Source: Impatiens glandulifera
Lineage: Eukaryota; Streptophyta; Magnoliopsida; Ericales; Balsaminaceae
Length of the DNA: 64,000 nt
Reading direction: 5' to 3'
NCBI RefSeq assembly: GCF_907164915.1
Contig: NC_061864.1
Location: 2,530,389 to 2,594,388, forward strand
A program made the position numbers and the translations under genes. Of this stretch, positions 12,455 to 26,386 are shown in pieces. The notes under the pieces are model-generated. The model searched no databases. It saw nothing but the letters and a program-made list of their open reading frames with translations, and was not told the DNA's origin. Position 1 is the stretch's first letter. Each line of letters starts with the position of its first letter.

Positions 12455-15400
12455 ATGGGAATTAGAGAAACTCTGTCACTTCTCATCTTTCTTGTGTTCA
12501 TCATCTCTTCCGCGAACTCTGATCAAAGGAATACCCTTTTAACATTCAGATCATCTCTATCCAACACCGCCGCCTTATCCAACTGGAATGCCAACACAAA
12601 TATTTGCCAGGGAAACATTTCAATCTGGAAAGGCGTGATTTGTGTCGACGATGCCTTGTTTGGTTTAAGGTTGGAGAATATGAGTCTAGGGGGAAATATA
12701 GACGTTGATTCACTTTCCCAAGTTCAAGGCTTGAAGACTCTGAGCTTAAACAACAATAGCTTCACTGGCTACATTCCGCCGGTGTACAGAATTGGAGGTC
12801 TACGGGGGATTTTCTTGTCGTATAACAACTTTTCCGGCGAGATTCCAGATGGGTTTTTTTCAGGGATGAATTCTTTGAGAAAAGTTGACTTGGATCATAA
12901 TGGGTTTGTTGGGAGAATACCGAAATCATTGGCGGGTTTATCGAAAGTGAGGGAGGTGAAACTTAATGATAACCAATTTCAAGGAAGAATACCTGATTTC
13001 AAGAACAGGGATGGAATTTCATTAAATTTCACTAATAATAATTTGGAAGGCCCTATTCCTAAAAGTATGAAATCCATGGATCCAAGCTTGTTTGCAGGTA
13101 TGTTTGTTTTAACTTATTATGTCTTATTTTTCTAGATTATGAATATACAAACTCAATATCTAATACTAAGAATATCATGATTTAAAAGTGATAATCATAC
13201 ATTCAATTCTCAATAAGAATATTATGATTTAAATTAGCAATCTGGGTCACTAACATTTTATTGTAAATCTTTTATTGGGTGGGTGTAAATAATATATTTT
13301 TGATACATTGAATTGAATGAAGAATATCTACTACAGTATAAACGGAAATGTTACATTTTTTTTTAATTTGTTTCCCTAACAGCTCACAACTCGTATTTTT
13401 ATTTAATGATATATATATATTTCTCATTCTAACTAAAACATATATTTTTTAGTAGTAGAATGCACGTTGACAGTTGCCATCCGTAATTAATATTATATTT
13501 GGATTAGTTAAATAGAGTATTCTTTTAAAAAAATTAAGAAAACTTTTAAATTTTATAAGGCTGTGTTAGGTAAATTTTAAATTCGAATTGAGGTTTGTAA
13601 TTTTATTATTATTATTATTTTTTTTTTTATATTTGTTAGATCATTTAAGATTAAAAATTAAAATTATAATTCTAATGAAATTCAAAACAATGTGATTTTA
13701 TAATTCTTAATTTCATTTTTTATATCAAATTTGTAATTCCAATATTTATTTATTTTAACCAAAATTTATCATTTATAAAATTGTTAACGTGTTGAACCTA
13801 TAGTGTTTCTTATATATATATATTTTTTAATTTAAGAAATTAATGTGTTAAACCTATTTTTTTTTTAATAAAAAACTTTTAACTTTGAGCTTATAGATTC
13901 TGTAAAATTATAATAATATAAATTTAATTTGTTTTTTTATAGTATTTTAAAAATTAAGAATTAAAATTAAAATTACAATTCTATAATTTTTTTAAACATA
14001 TGAATTGAATTGAAATTAATAATAAATTTTGTGAAATCAAATTAGAATTATTATATAAATTTCAATTCCCATAATACACGGCCATAAGGGTTCATTATAC
14101 TTCTATGTTCTATGTACAACAATTACAATAATATTGGAGTTGAAATCTTATATATTAACTTTCTCATGAAGAGAATTAACAAAAAGAAAATTCTTTTGCA
14201 TAAATAGGAAATCCAGGATTATGTGGTAAACCACTACAAACAAAATGCAAGAAGAAATCAATTACAAAACTACTCCTCATCGTCCTTTTCGTGGTACTAG
14301 CCGTGGCCTCCATAGCAGCTCTAACCATGGCATTCCTTATCTTCCGCAAGCGTAGAAGGTCTTACTCGGCCGAGCCAACCAAACTAGGCAAAAAAGAGAT
14401 AAAAGGAGTCAATTGTTGTTACAAAGGGAGTTCACGTGGGGCGGTCCAAGACCATAGCCCGGACACATACAAGAAGGCTCATCAAAATGGGAAACTCCAA
14501 TTCGTGAGGAACGACAGTGATAATTTTGAACTTGGAGAGTTGTTGTCTGCCTCGGCCGAGGTCTTAGGAAGTGGGAGCTTTGGATCGTCGTACAAGGCCA
14601 CGCTTTTCAACGGTAGAACCGTGGTGGTTAAGAGATTTAGGCAGATGAAGAATAATGGGAAAGAGGATTTCAATCAACATATGAAGAGGCTTGGAAGAAT
14701 CTCACACCCTAATTTGTTGCCTCTCATTGCTTTCTACTATAGAAAAGAAGAGAAGCTTCTTGTTTCTGATTTTGCTCTCAATGGTAGCTTGGCTAGCCAT
14801 CTTCATGGTATGTTCATTCCCTTTCCTTTTAATTACTTCACTTTAATATATGCTTTTTTAAGTAGAAAAATCTTTTATTGAAAAAACTATGTTAATACAA
14901 ACATTAATATCTTAATTTGTCCATGCATGCATGCAAAAAAAAATGAAGGGAATAGTAGAGGGAAACAATCAGGGCTCGATTGGCCAATGCGTCTAAAAAT
15001 CATAAAAGGAGTAGCAAGAGGACTTGTCCACCTCCACAAAGAGCTTCCAAACCAAACACTCCCTCACGGCCACCTCAAGTCCTCAAACGTTCTCCTCACC
15101 TCCGACTTCACCCCACTTCTTTCCGACTATGCCCTCGAGCCGGTACTCAACAAAGAGCACGCCCAAAACTTCATGGTAGCCTACAAGTCGCCCGAGTCCT
15201 CGCGTAACAAGGGAGGACTCGGACACAAAACCGACGTGTGGAGCCTCGGGATCCTAATTCTCGAGGCTCTAACAGGTCGGTTTCCAGCAAACTACCTTAA
15301 ACAGGGGAGGGGAGCCCATGCTGATTTGGCGTCGTGGGTGGACGCGGTTGTGAGGGAGGAGTGGACGGGGGAGGTTTTCGACGCGGGGATGAAGGAGACG

Positions 15401-15733
15401 AAAGACGGGGAAGGTGAGATGCTGAGGTTGTTGAAGATTGGAATGTGTTGTTGTGAATTGGATGTGGAGAAGAGGTGGGATTTGGGAATGGTTTTGAGTA
15501 AGATTGAGGAGCTTAAGGAAAGGGATAGTGAGGAGTTTGATTCTTCAAGCTATGGAACAGAAGGTGATCTTTCATCATATAACTCTTCTTATAATAATCA
15601 TATTCATCATCATGATAATATTGATAATGGTAATAAGGATCATGATAATGATGATAATGATGATGGAGATGATGATAAAAGTAATAAAGGTCTTACTGAT
15701 CATGAAGATTTCACTTTCTCTGTGCAAAAGTGA
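12455..15733 (+). CDS. LRR receptor-like pseudokinase, pollen receptor-like kinase (PRK) type
   Basis: Three exons, 12455-13097, 14208-14807 and 14949-15733, join in phase to 675 aa, the usual size of PRKs. An N-terminal signal peptide (residues 1-22, LLIFLVFIISSANS) is followed by an LRR N-cap and about five LRRs up to residue 210. A transmembrane helix follows at about 236-260 with basic RKRRR after it, then a kinase-like domain at about 330-610. The glycine loop LGSGSFGSSYKA and the Lys in VVVKRF are present. The catalytic HRD is HGHLKSSN and the DFG is LSDYAL, so key catalytic Asp/Gly residues are missing and the domain is probably a signalling pseudokinase. PRKs act at the pollen-tube plasma membrane and partner ROP-GEFs (family knowledge). 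The C-terminus is a His/Asn/Asp-rich tail with NDDNDDGDDD-like runs, encoded by imperfect GAT/AAT repeats. It lies about 1 kb upstream of the USP-kinase gene, an arrangement repeated in Arabidopsis. By neighbourhood it is closest to PRK7 (inference). Confidence 0.9.
13559..14083. mobile_element. MITE-like insertion in PRK intron 1
   Basis: The element starts GGCTGTGTTAGGTAAATTTT and ends AATTCCCATAATACACGGCC. The termini are imperfect inverted repeats (GGC[T/C]GTGT...). The interior is rich in AATTGAATT/AATTAAAATT-like words. No clear target-site duplication was found. Termini and composition resemble the elements in the KAKU4 and myosin-like introns. Confidence 0.4.
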
Positions 15734-16783
15734 TTAAAGTGAGGGGTTTGAATTAATTTGGAGTAATATTATATATTGTACTTTTTTTTCTCTTCTTCTA
15801 ATTCCTTTTTTGTAATTTGTTTTGGAAATATTGTCTAATTAACTACATTTAATATATTAATTTAATGTGTAATAATTATTATGATTTTTAAAAAGTTGAG
15901 ATTTCTTGATTTTAATTGTTAGTTGATTTTTGTTTTTAAAGAAAAAAAAAATTATGATTTCTAATATTTTAATTCAAAATGTAATATAATAAGGAAACGA
16001 CATTATAAACATATAAATCAACCAACAAGATGAAAATAGAAAAAACAATGAGAATGAGAACAAAATTGAAGGATAAAAATAACAAAGTTTAGAGCGCCTA
16101 AAACCAGAAGTAAGAGTGAACAATTCTTTTTTTATGAGTGAGAATTCGCATCACATCAAATGAGTGAATTTTCGTTAAAGATAATTTTATTTTAAACAAA
16201 CTTCCCATCATTTTAAACCCTTGAAAATGGTCCTGCATTCATTTCCATCAAAATATGTTAAACAAAATGTTTGTAAATAAGCTTAACACATTTTAACTAA
16301 AGTCATCCCCATTTGTTTAGGAATATTATTTTTTACAAATATTTGAAACTAGAAAATAAATAAATTGTGAACAAATATTTGAAACTAAAGTCATCCTCAT
16401 TTTAAGTTATCTCTTATTATTATTATTCAACCACAATAGAGCTAAAATTCGGGGGTGATAATAATAATTTAAAATTTGATAATGGTGAAGAAATATTATT
16501 ATTATTATTAAGAAGATATCAACGTTAGATACAGTGAATAGCTAGATGGATGGTTAATCGTTCAACCTCCTGAAATTATGGATAGATAGAGAGAAATGGA
16601 GAAGAAATTGCTCCCTTTATTTCTTCTACAAGTAATTCCATGGAAATAAAATCAACACGACGACGACGACCGGGATCTTCCATTAGCCGCCGGAAAAGTA
16701 AAAATCTTGGAACAGAAACAGAAAATTAAGAAACAAGAATGTTGAAATTATGAACTATTGAAGGTAGAGAGAATAATAAGGAA
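15734..16783. other. Intergenic: PRK 3' flank and USP-kinase leader
   Basis: AT-rich, non-coding. A short local duplication contains 'acaaatatttgaaacta' and 'actaaagtcatcc' twice (about 16298-16402). From about 16590 the sequence looks like a transcribed leader. It contains short upstream ORFs, including ATGTTGAAATTATGA overlapping ATGAACTATTGA just before the main ATG at 16784. Confidence 0.45.
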
Positions 16784-19700
16784 ATGAGTAACAACAAATT
16801 GGTGGCTGTAGCTGTAGACAAAGATAATAAAGGGTGCCAGATTGCCCTAAAATGGGCCATAGATAATATCCTTATCAAGGGCCAAACACTCGTCTTGATT
16901 CATGTCAATTCCTCCAAATCACAAGGTCACACACATTTCAAATTACCTTTTATTAAAAATCATTCATTCAATTCAATTCTATTCTATTCTATTGCAACAG
17001 GAGGAGTACAACCAAACAATCATGCTTCTTCTGATCAAGAACATTATGTCAAAGAATTCTTCCTTCCATTCCGCTGTTTCTGCACCAGAAAAGAGATCAA
17101 ATGCTTCGAAGTTATGCTTCATGATACCGATGTAACCAAAGCATTAGTAGAATATGTTGCTCAATCCGCCATTGATGTTCTTGTCATGGGTGCTACATCC
17201 AAAGGCGGCATTCTCAGGTACAAAAAAAAATAAAAACATTTCTTAATTAAACTCATCCCCAAATTCTTAAGTTTTTGTTTGTTTGTTTGTTTGTTTGGTA
17301 CGAGAAGGTTCAAGTCCACTGATGTTCCAAGTAGTGTATCTAAGAATTGCCCAGATTTCTGCACCGCATATGTCATCTCAAAAGGGAAGATTTCATCCAC
17401 TCGGGCAGCCTCTCGAACCGCCCCTCAAGTCTCCCAACTTCGCAGTCAAATCCTCAATCAATCCTCCGAACAATCCAATTCTTCCGCCAGCTTAAGTTCT
17501 TCGAGATCACATTCTCAGACTCTGGCAAATAATATGATAATTGATGGACCCATAAAGTAAGTCAAAATTCAAACTTAGTAATACCCATCAATTCAATTCA
17601 ATTCAATTTGAATTGTGAATTGAATTGATCATAACTTAACTTCAGGTCGATCTTCACCCATCGGAAGGATGCAAATTCGAGGTCATATGGAGGAGGAGGA
17701 GAGTTCTCTGATTTCGGAACATCGATGACATCCAGCTCCAGCCGATCAAATACAGAGATCTCTTTTGTTTCCGGACGTGATAGCTTTGAAAGCAATAGGA
17801 TGCCTACTACATCTTTCATTTCAAACATGTCAGATGACGATGCAAGAGAAAGCTTTGAATCTTTCAATCATGGACGGAAATCAACTGAATCCATGACGCA
17901 TAAACACACTCAATCCTTCGATGATAGTGAGAGCGACGTATCACCTTCATCATCGCAAGAAGTTGTAAGTAAATCGAGTGAAGATCCGATCCTATATATG
18001 TTGTCGTTAGTTTCGATTCTAAAAACTTGATTAATCAATCATCTATCAGGACGATGTTGATATTGAAATGAGAAGGTTGAAACAACAACTGAAGCAAACC
18101 ATGGAGATGTACAGTTCGGCATGCAAAGAAGCACTGACGGCTAAACAGAAGACGAAGGAGCTTCAACGTTGGAAAACTGACGAGCAACAAAAGATGGTAG
18201 AGATGAGATCAGCCGAGGATGCCGCATTGGCGATGGTCGAAAGGGAAAAGGAGAAATCTAAAGCCGCCATTGAACATGCCGAAGCAGCTCAGAGGATCGC
18301 GGAAATCGAAGCGCATAAGAGAATAAACGCTGAAATGAAACTGCTTAAAGAAGCTGAGGAGAAGAACAAAATGATTAGCAGATTGAATCAGACAGACATA
18401 CGTTATAGGAAATACTCGATCGAGGATATAGAGAAATCTTCAAATTTCTTCTCCGATTCATTGAAGATCGGCGAAGGCGGTTATGGTCCTGTATATAAGT
18501 GCATGCTCGATCACACGCCTACAGCGGTTAAAGTCCTTCGTCCTGATGCAGCTCAAGGAAGATCACAATTTCAGCGCGAGGTAGATCGATCCATCGGTTA
18601 GGGTTAGGGTTTAGGGTTTAGGGTTTTCCTTTCTTAATCAAACACTAATAACAGTTCGAATTATTCTTCTTCTTCTTCTCCACAGATTGAAGTGCTAAGC
18701 TGCATAAGGCATCCGCATATGGTTCTCCTCTTAGGAGCTTGTCCAGAATACGGTTGTCTAGTTTACGAATACATGTCAAACGGAAGCTTAGAAGACATTC
18801 TCTTTCGCAAACGAAACAATCCACCTCTAACATGGCAACAGAGATTCAGAATCGCAGCTGAAATCGGATCAGCCCTGCTGTTTCTCCACCAAGCAAAACC
18901 CGAACCGATAGTTCATCGCGATCTAAAGCCAGGAAACATCTTGCTGGATCAGAACTACGTAAGCAAGATCAGTGACGTAGGGTTAGCTAGGCTAGTCCCA
19001 CCGTCAATGGCAGATAATGTGACTCAATACAGAATGACATCAACAGCTGGAACGTTTTGCTATATAGATCCGGAGTATCAACAAACAGGAATGCTTGGAG
19101 TAAAATCAGATATTTACTCGTTAGGGATAATGTTTCTACAGATAATTACAGCGAAAGCTCCGATGGGACTTACTCATCAAGTTGAAAGAGCCATTGAGAA
19201 AGGGACTTTTGAACAGATATTGGATCCGGAGGTGACGAATTGGCCGGTTGAGGAGGCGCTGTTGTTTGCGAAGATTTCACTACAGTGTGCAGAGTTGAGA
19301 CGGAAAGATAGGCCCGATCTAAGCAAGGTTGTGATGCCGGAGCTTGAAAGATTGAGAGATCTCAAAGATAATTCCGACGAGGACGCCGTGCCGTCGGTGT
19401 ATTCAGGATTTAGTAGACGCAAGGAAGAAGACAGCATGGGATCTGCAGATAACAGTCAAGTTTCTATACCCAATGTAAGTGATCTCACAATCTGTTCAAA
19501 TGAAAACGATTTTCAAATAAAACTAACTACATATCTTAGCGGGAAAACTATTCAAAATTTTAAACAGTATTTAATAATTAGAAATTCATTTTTTATTTTC
19601 CAATTTTAAACCAATATGAATTCAAATACATTTTCGATTTTGATATTATTTCAACTCAAAAACTGAATTATTTTTTTATTATATAATATATAATTTATTA

Positions 19701-20111
19701 CATATAATTAAATAATTATATAATATATTTAAAAAATTAAATTCAATCCAATTCAATTTCAGTTCAATTTTATAAGAATTTATTTAAATTTATTTCAGTT
19801 TTCAAATTTACTAAAAAAATAAAAAATTAGAACCGCTCGAGAACCAGAAGACTGAATCAATAAACACTACTAGATAAAATTATGTTTTGCCAAAACTTTT
19901 TTTTTTATAAATTAGAGAGCAAATAGTAAATTAATTTTTTTTTTTAAAATGAAGAAATTAGGTGTTAATTTTTTTTAATTAAAAATTCAAATGAGTCAAT
20001 ATTTTGGGTTAAAAAGTTTTAAAAAATGATTTGATATTGCAGGATGAAATAATGAGCCCATTTATGCGATCTGGGTATGACAGCTCGCAATACAGCTCTA
20101 GCACAACGTAA
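16784..20111 (+). CDS. USP-domain receptor-like cytoplasmic kinase (PUB-kinase relative without U-box)
   Basis: Seven exons, 16784-16925, 17001-17217, 17308-17556, 17646-17964, 18050-18580, 18686-19474 and 20043-20111, join in phase to 771 aa. Residues 1-120 form a universal-stress-protein (adenine nucleotide alpha-hydrolase-like) domain (LVAVAVDKDNKGCQIALKWA; IDVLVMGATSKGGILR). A Ser-rich linker and a coiled coil at about 310-425 (MRRLKQQLKQTMEMYSSACK) follow. The protein kinase domain runs from about 440 to 710 with IGEGGYGPVYKC, an AVKVLRPD lysine, HRDLKPGNILLD and GTFCYIDPEYQ. The metal-binding DFG reads DVG, which I recall as common in this subfamily. The domain order matches plant PUB/USP-kinases, but after the kinase there is only a short Ser/Tyr tail ending SSQYSSSTT, so no U-box is encoded. 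It is probably an active cytosolic Ser/Thr kinase. Substrates are unknown. Confidence 0.9.
18597..18627 (+). repeat. Interstitial telomere-like repeat (TTTAGGG)n
   Basis: GGTTAGGGTTAGGGTTTAGGG and continuing TTTAGGG units sit in intron 5 of the USP-kinase gene, immediately after the exon-5 donor region. They match the plant telomere unit TTTAGGG, with one TTAGGG variant. Confidence 0.8.
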
Positions 20112-21741
20112 ACTCTACTATGGACATTATTATTAAGGTTCTTTTTGAACTATCTTTACTGGTTCAAATTTAAGTAGCCATGTATAAATAGCTAAAATGG
20201 CTTATAATTTTTTTTGGGTAGTCCATGTACATTATATTAATATATTTTTCGTTATATACATTACTATATTTATAAAGTTATACTTTTCTTTACTATATTT
20301 ATAAAGTTATATTTTTCTTTTATAAACTAGTTAATTTTAAAACTTCAACATCAATTCTTGACACTTTTGAGAAAAATAAGGAACACTTAAACATTTTTCA
20401 TAAAAGTTTATAAAATAATTGTCTTGTAAATATTTTTCATAATCATAAGCTAGGATGAAAACCTTCTTCAATTAGTATTGTTATTTTTTATCTAAGATAT
20501 AAAGGCTTTAATTAAACTTCTCTTAATCAATGTGGGATTAAGGAAGACATTTTAAATAATTCAATGACCTATTTGGAGACACTGTAAAATAAATTCAGCC
20601 ACTAAAAGATATTGTTTACCAAAGTTGCAGCATGGGTTCGCATTCCATGACCGTATCTTGAGTGCTTTTAAATTTTATTTATCTCTCATAAACGAATTGG
20701 AAAATGTATCAACTGAAATGAAGTCTTTTCACCTGCAACATGACATATTTGCGTGTTGTTAGCGGCTATATTTAGAGTTTTTCAGAATTAGAGAAACGTT
20801 TGTATCTTACTGTGATATACTTAGACAAAATATATATTTTCAACAAAATTATTACATTTTTTCGTCCAAATTCATTTCTATCTCCAAATATAACAAGGTT
20901 TTAAATAATTACATTTCATTATGGTTATTGTTTCCTAAATCAAGATTGATTCTTCATTGTAGTTTTACTTGACATTGACATTTCTAAAGTTGTTGACTTT
21001 TTATTTGAATTCCATATTTTACTTCCAACATTCTTAATGATTTTTCCATTTTGAAAATATACATGACAAAAGTTAATTCCCTATTTTGTATCATTTTTAG
21101 GATTAAAGTGAGCTTAGTCTGAATTTGACATCATTTCTATCTTTTCAAATTCAACTGTTAGTGAAGCAAATTAAGGAAAAGAATAAATAATTAAATGTTA
21201 AAATATTTGTAAGTAATGATAAAAATATCACAAATTAAATAAACAAAATATTATTCACAAATTAGATAAAAATCAACACTAATTATTCCTCCCAAAATTG
21301 ATATTATAACATATTTCAACCACATGTGAAAATGACCTAGAGAAATTCAATTATTTTGAATTATTCAATACGGTTTAATTGGTACACAAAAATTAATGAG
21401 CTAATTATTTTGAATATTGTTTAAATATATCAACAATTTCTTATTCATCAGACTCAAATAAAAACAGAAAAATATAAATAAATTAATTATTTCACTATAT
21501 ATAGACACCAAATATATTCATAATAATATGTGATTTATCATCAATAAAAACATTCATCCCATAATTGTCTACTTACTTTATTATATATATATATTATAAA
21601 TATACTCTTATATTAATAATACTAAAAATTATAATTTAATTTTTAACTATATAAAATATACATTTCAATAACATATTATTTTTAACTAAATGAGTGAAGA
21701 TAAAAGTGAATATTTTTTAAACTTTATATTTAAACAATAAA

Positions 21742-21888
<147 letters not shown>

Positions 21889-22140
21889 CTACAACTAATA
21901 ATAAGATTATGATCTACTAACACTTTTTCATTATTCCATTTTTCAAATTAAAATAATATTCATACATACGTACCAGTGTTGGGTTTTACATTCTACTAAT
22001 TTACTTTAAAACAATACAAAATAATTAGATTTTTAGAAATATGTGATTTCCATTGTTTATAAGATGGTTGTTAAATGATTAAACTTTTTATTAATATAAT
22101 ATAATAACTTATAATTAATCAATAAAAAAATAGTTAAAAG

Positions 22141-22149
22141 ATATATATA

Positions 22150-22206
<57 letters not shown>
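22141..22206. repeat. (TA)n microsatellite with one interruption
   Basis: A TA run of about 66 bp broken once by 'atattttat'. Confidence 0.9.
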
Positions 22207-22211
<5 letters not shown>

Positions 22212-22229
22212 ATTCTTCAACTCTTTATA

Positions 22230-23589
22230 ATATTTTTAACAACACACTTATACTAATATTTAGAATAATAATCATAACAACTCTTAAAATTTAATATATA
22301 TATATATATATATAAAATATTTTGAATAATAATTAAATATTAGAATAATTATATATAATAATATTATTAAACAAATTAAATTTAAATACTAAATTATTAT
22401 TTAAAATAATCTTAATTAAATTTAAAATAATAGATTAAAGGTAAATATTTTAAAAAGAAAAATATAAAAAATAATAGGTTACCACTCACTTGATTTTAAA
22501 AGCACGGCACGGTAACGTGCTTATCTATAATTTAACAAGACTTAATCATCGAATAGATCAATTTAACTAATTACAAATTATCTATACATGAATTGTATAG
22601 TATAAAATTATTTAGAAAATAAAATTTATTTTATATTTAAATTAGTTTTTATATATGTTCAGGTGTATATACTTTCTGTCTGTTAGTCTCAAATTTGTTC
22701 AGTATTTTTTTCTCTTTTATTTTATAATAATAAAATTTATCTATTTTCTTTCTAAATTATTGAATTCAAATTTAATGTAAACATAATTCCTATAGTTTAG
22801 GTCAAACTATGATCACTTTATTACTAATATATTTTCTCAAAAAAATAGATTTATTTGTTCAGTATTTTATACCATAATAAATGATTTTTAATTGAAAGTC
22901 GCTTAAAATTTAATTTTATTATATTTTTAAAAGTTTTTTAATTTGTTTTAAACTAGTTAAATTAATATTTTTCAATTTGATATACACTAAGCTGTGAATA
23001 ATAATTGAGTTTATAATACCTATACCTGTTTTTGCATTTTATGACACATTACCATTAATATTAAGTCTTTTCTTAAAAGAAGTTCAAATTAAAATAATTA
23101 TTAATATTTATTTTATATTTTATTTTTCAAAATAAGTATTTGAATATTTTATACCTAAATTCAACATAAATAAAATAAGAATTCTTAAAAAAACAAATCA
23201 AATTATTAGTTTTTTTTTTCATTCACTATTTGCCCAAGTTTAATTTTCTAAGGAATAAAGAATAAAATTATATAGTTTAAAGTTATTTAGAAACAAAAAT
23301 GTATTTTATACTTTTAAGTAAAAATAATTAAAATAAAAAAATGCTTAAAAAAACTCTAACTTGGTTTTAGTATATTTTAAATTACAGTTTTCATATATTT
23401 TTTACAAATATTTGAAACTAAAAAAATGATTTATATTCATATATAATCAATAAATATCATATATGAGTTAAACATTATATATTTTTTCAAATTATTTTAT
23501 ATTTATGATTAATCATGTTGATGAGTCATTTTGTGCCTATTAACAACAATTTGATTCACTCAGCACAATTTAGTTGTAGGATTATAATA

Positions 23590-23627
<38 letters not shown>

Positions 23628-23922
23628 AATATATTAAATATTTTTTTACTCCAAAAATAGTTACTAACTTTTTTGAATTAGTTAATTAAAATAATTTGAA
23701 TATTTACAGGTTTATAATTTATAGTTATCTAGGGACTGGAATGTATTGCATACCTAAATTCAACATATATTTAACTCAATTTTCTCTGACAAGTTAACCC
23801 AAATTTAACTTAAAAGAATAATATTGTATAATTTAAAGTTATCTAGGAACTCAAATATATTTTATATTTTAATTAGAAATAATTAAAATAGAAAAATGTT
23901 TTAGAAAAAACTCTAATTTGGT

Positions 23923-23957
<35 letters not shown>

Positions 23958-24051
23958 AGTTACAATTTTCATATTATATTTTCACAAATATTGAAAACTA
24001 AAAAAATAAAAATTGATTTGTGTTAATATTTATATATAGTTAATAAATAGC

Positions 24052-24082
<31 letters not shown>

Positions 24083-26290
24083 TTAAACATTATATATTTA
24101 AAATCATTTTATATCTATGATTAATCGTGTGAATTGGCCAAAGTCCTTTTGTGCCTATTAATACAGTGTGATTTACATCACAATTTAGTTGTCTAATTTT
24201 AATAAGTATTGTTTTAATATATAAAAAAGTAATTAAGAAAAATTATATTAAATAATTTTATTTAATTTTTGTATAATATGTATTCCAAAAATAGTTACTG
24301 ACTTCTGTATCATTTTTGTTTGTTAAGAGTTAATGTCCATGATCGTTTATATAAAATAACTAAAAATCAGTTTTATAAATATAATTTTTCCTTTTTTAAT
24401 TCATTTGATAACTTTTATAAGATTTGTGTATACACTGAAGATTATAAATCAGTTTACACTAATAACTAATATATTTTACAGAAAAAATAATTATTATTTT
24501 TTAGAGTTAATTTGTAACAAGCTTAAAGTTTAAATATATAAGAATTAAATATTTCACATAATTAGTTTTATTTTCTAAAAAATTAAATATATAAAAAATA
24601 ATTTTATTTTTATTTTTATTTTTAATTTAAAAATTGTGATGTATTGTGTTATAAAAAGTATTGACTAATTATTTAATCTAAACTATTTATATTATTATCA
24701 TTATGTTTTAGTATATCCTGTGCTTTTAAAAATAATCATTAATAGTTTATATATATATAAAGTTAATATTTGTATTTTATATTTTATTTTTCAAAATAAA
24801 AGAAAAATGTTTTATAGTTAATTAAGATCTGAAATAATATATTGACTACAGTGATAAATAAATAAGAATTAAAATACTTATATTTATATATTATTATTAA
24901 ATATTATATTTAAAATGATTTTTATTTAAAATAAATTATTCCACAAGCATAGCATCACAACATATTTTTTTTGAACTTAAATATTTTCAGAAATGTTATA
25001 TTATATTATTTTTCATTTAAGATTTTTATATATATTTCAAAATAAATAATAAAAAAAATTACACAAAATTAAAAAAAAAAAATTAATTAATTTTTTTTAA
25101 CTATAGTCAACTCTATAAAAAAAAACAATTATTAAAAAAATGTTATAACTTTTATTTTACTATATTTATTCATTATCAAATTATTCTATTAATAAAAGTA
25201 TTATTATACATAAGGGATGTTAACATTTTGTTTTTTATTTGAATTTTAAATAGCACCGGTTAAAGTTAACGATGGTTTATATAGAATAACATGATATCAA
25301 TTTACAAACACTTATTTTTTTTTTTGGTAAGAGATTTGTTATAACTAAATAATTTTTAATTTAATATATAATACTTTGCTATCATAAATCAATTATTTTT
25401 TCCATTTTTTTTTATATCTGAATCATCACATTTATTAAAAGAATATTAAAGTATAATTAGTTTTAATTTAGAAGTTTTAATTTTAATTTTTTTTAAATTA
25501 AGTAAATAATATTCAATAGTTAATTTTTATTTCTCGTGTCTGCCCTGTGCCTATAGTATAAAATAATTATTAATTAATTTGGTTTTATAAAAATGAAAAT
25601 TAAATTAAACAGTAAAATTATACTTTTTTTACAATCTTAAATGCTAGTTAAACTATAAACAAGTCATGTCACCTGTGTTTGACACAAGTAAAACATGTGT
25701 TTATAATAATAAAAAAAATCCGTGCCATAAATAAAAACTAGGTTCATAATAACTAAAAATCTCGTTGAAATAATATATTATTCTATCGGTATTAATTAAT
25801 CTCGATGTTAAAAATTTTTTCCGCATTAAATGCTATTGACATTTTCCGTAGAAAAAAAGTAATTTAACTATTTTTTATACACCTTCTGTGGCACATGACT
25901 AATATGTTTAGTCAAACAGGATTATAAATAAGAAGTTACTACAAATAAAAATAAATGAGATATATGTTATCAAAAGTTAAATAAAACTAACATTAAGAAT
26001 AGCTTTTAAATGCAGGCATAGACAAAAATAAAAGTAAACAAAATCACAAAGGTAAATGAGATTTTGAGTTGATTTATGTTTTAAGCTTAAATTGTTATTT
26101 TTTTTATTTTTTTTATTCGTACTGTTTGACTTTTTGTATTTAACAGAGCTAAACTTAAGAATTAAGCTAGTAATTTGAAATATATATGATTGATATTAGA
26201 GATAATTAATACAGTAAAAGATTGCTTTCGTTTTTTAACTTATATCATAGGAATAAGTTCTTAATAAAAAATGTGTTTTTTTAGTTTATT

Positions 26291-26386
<96 letters not shown>

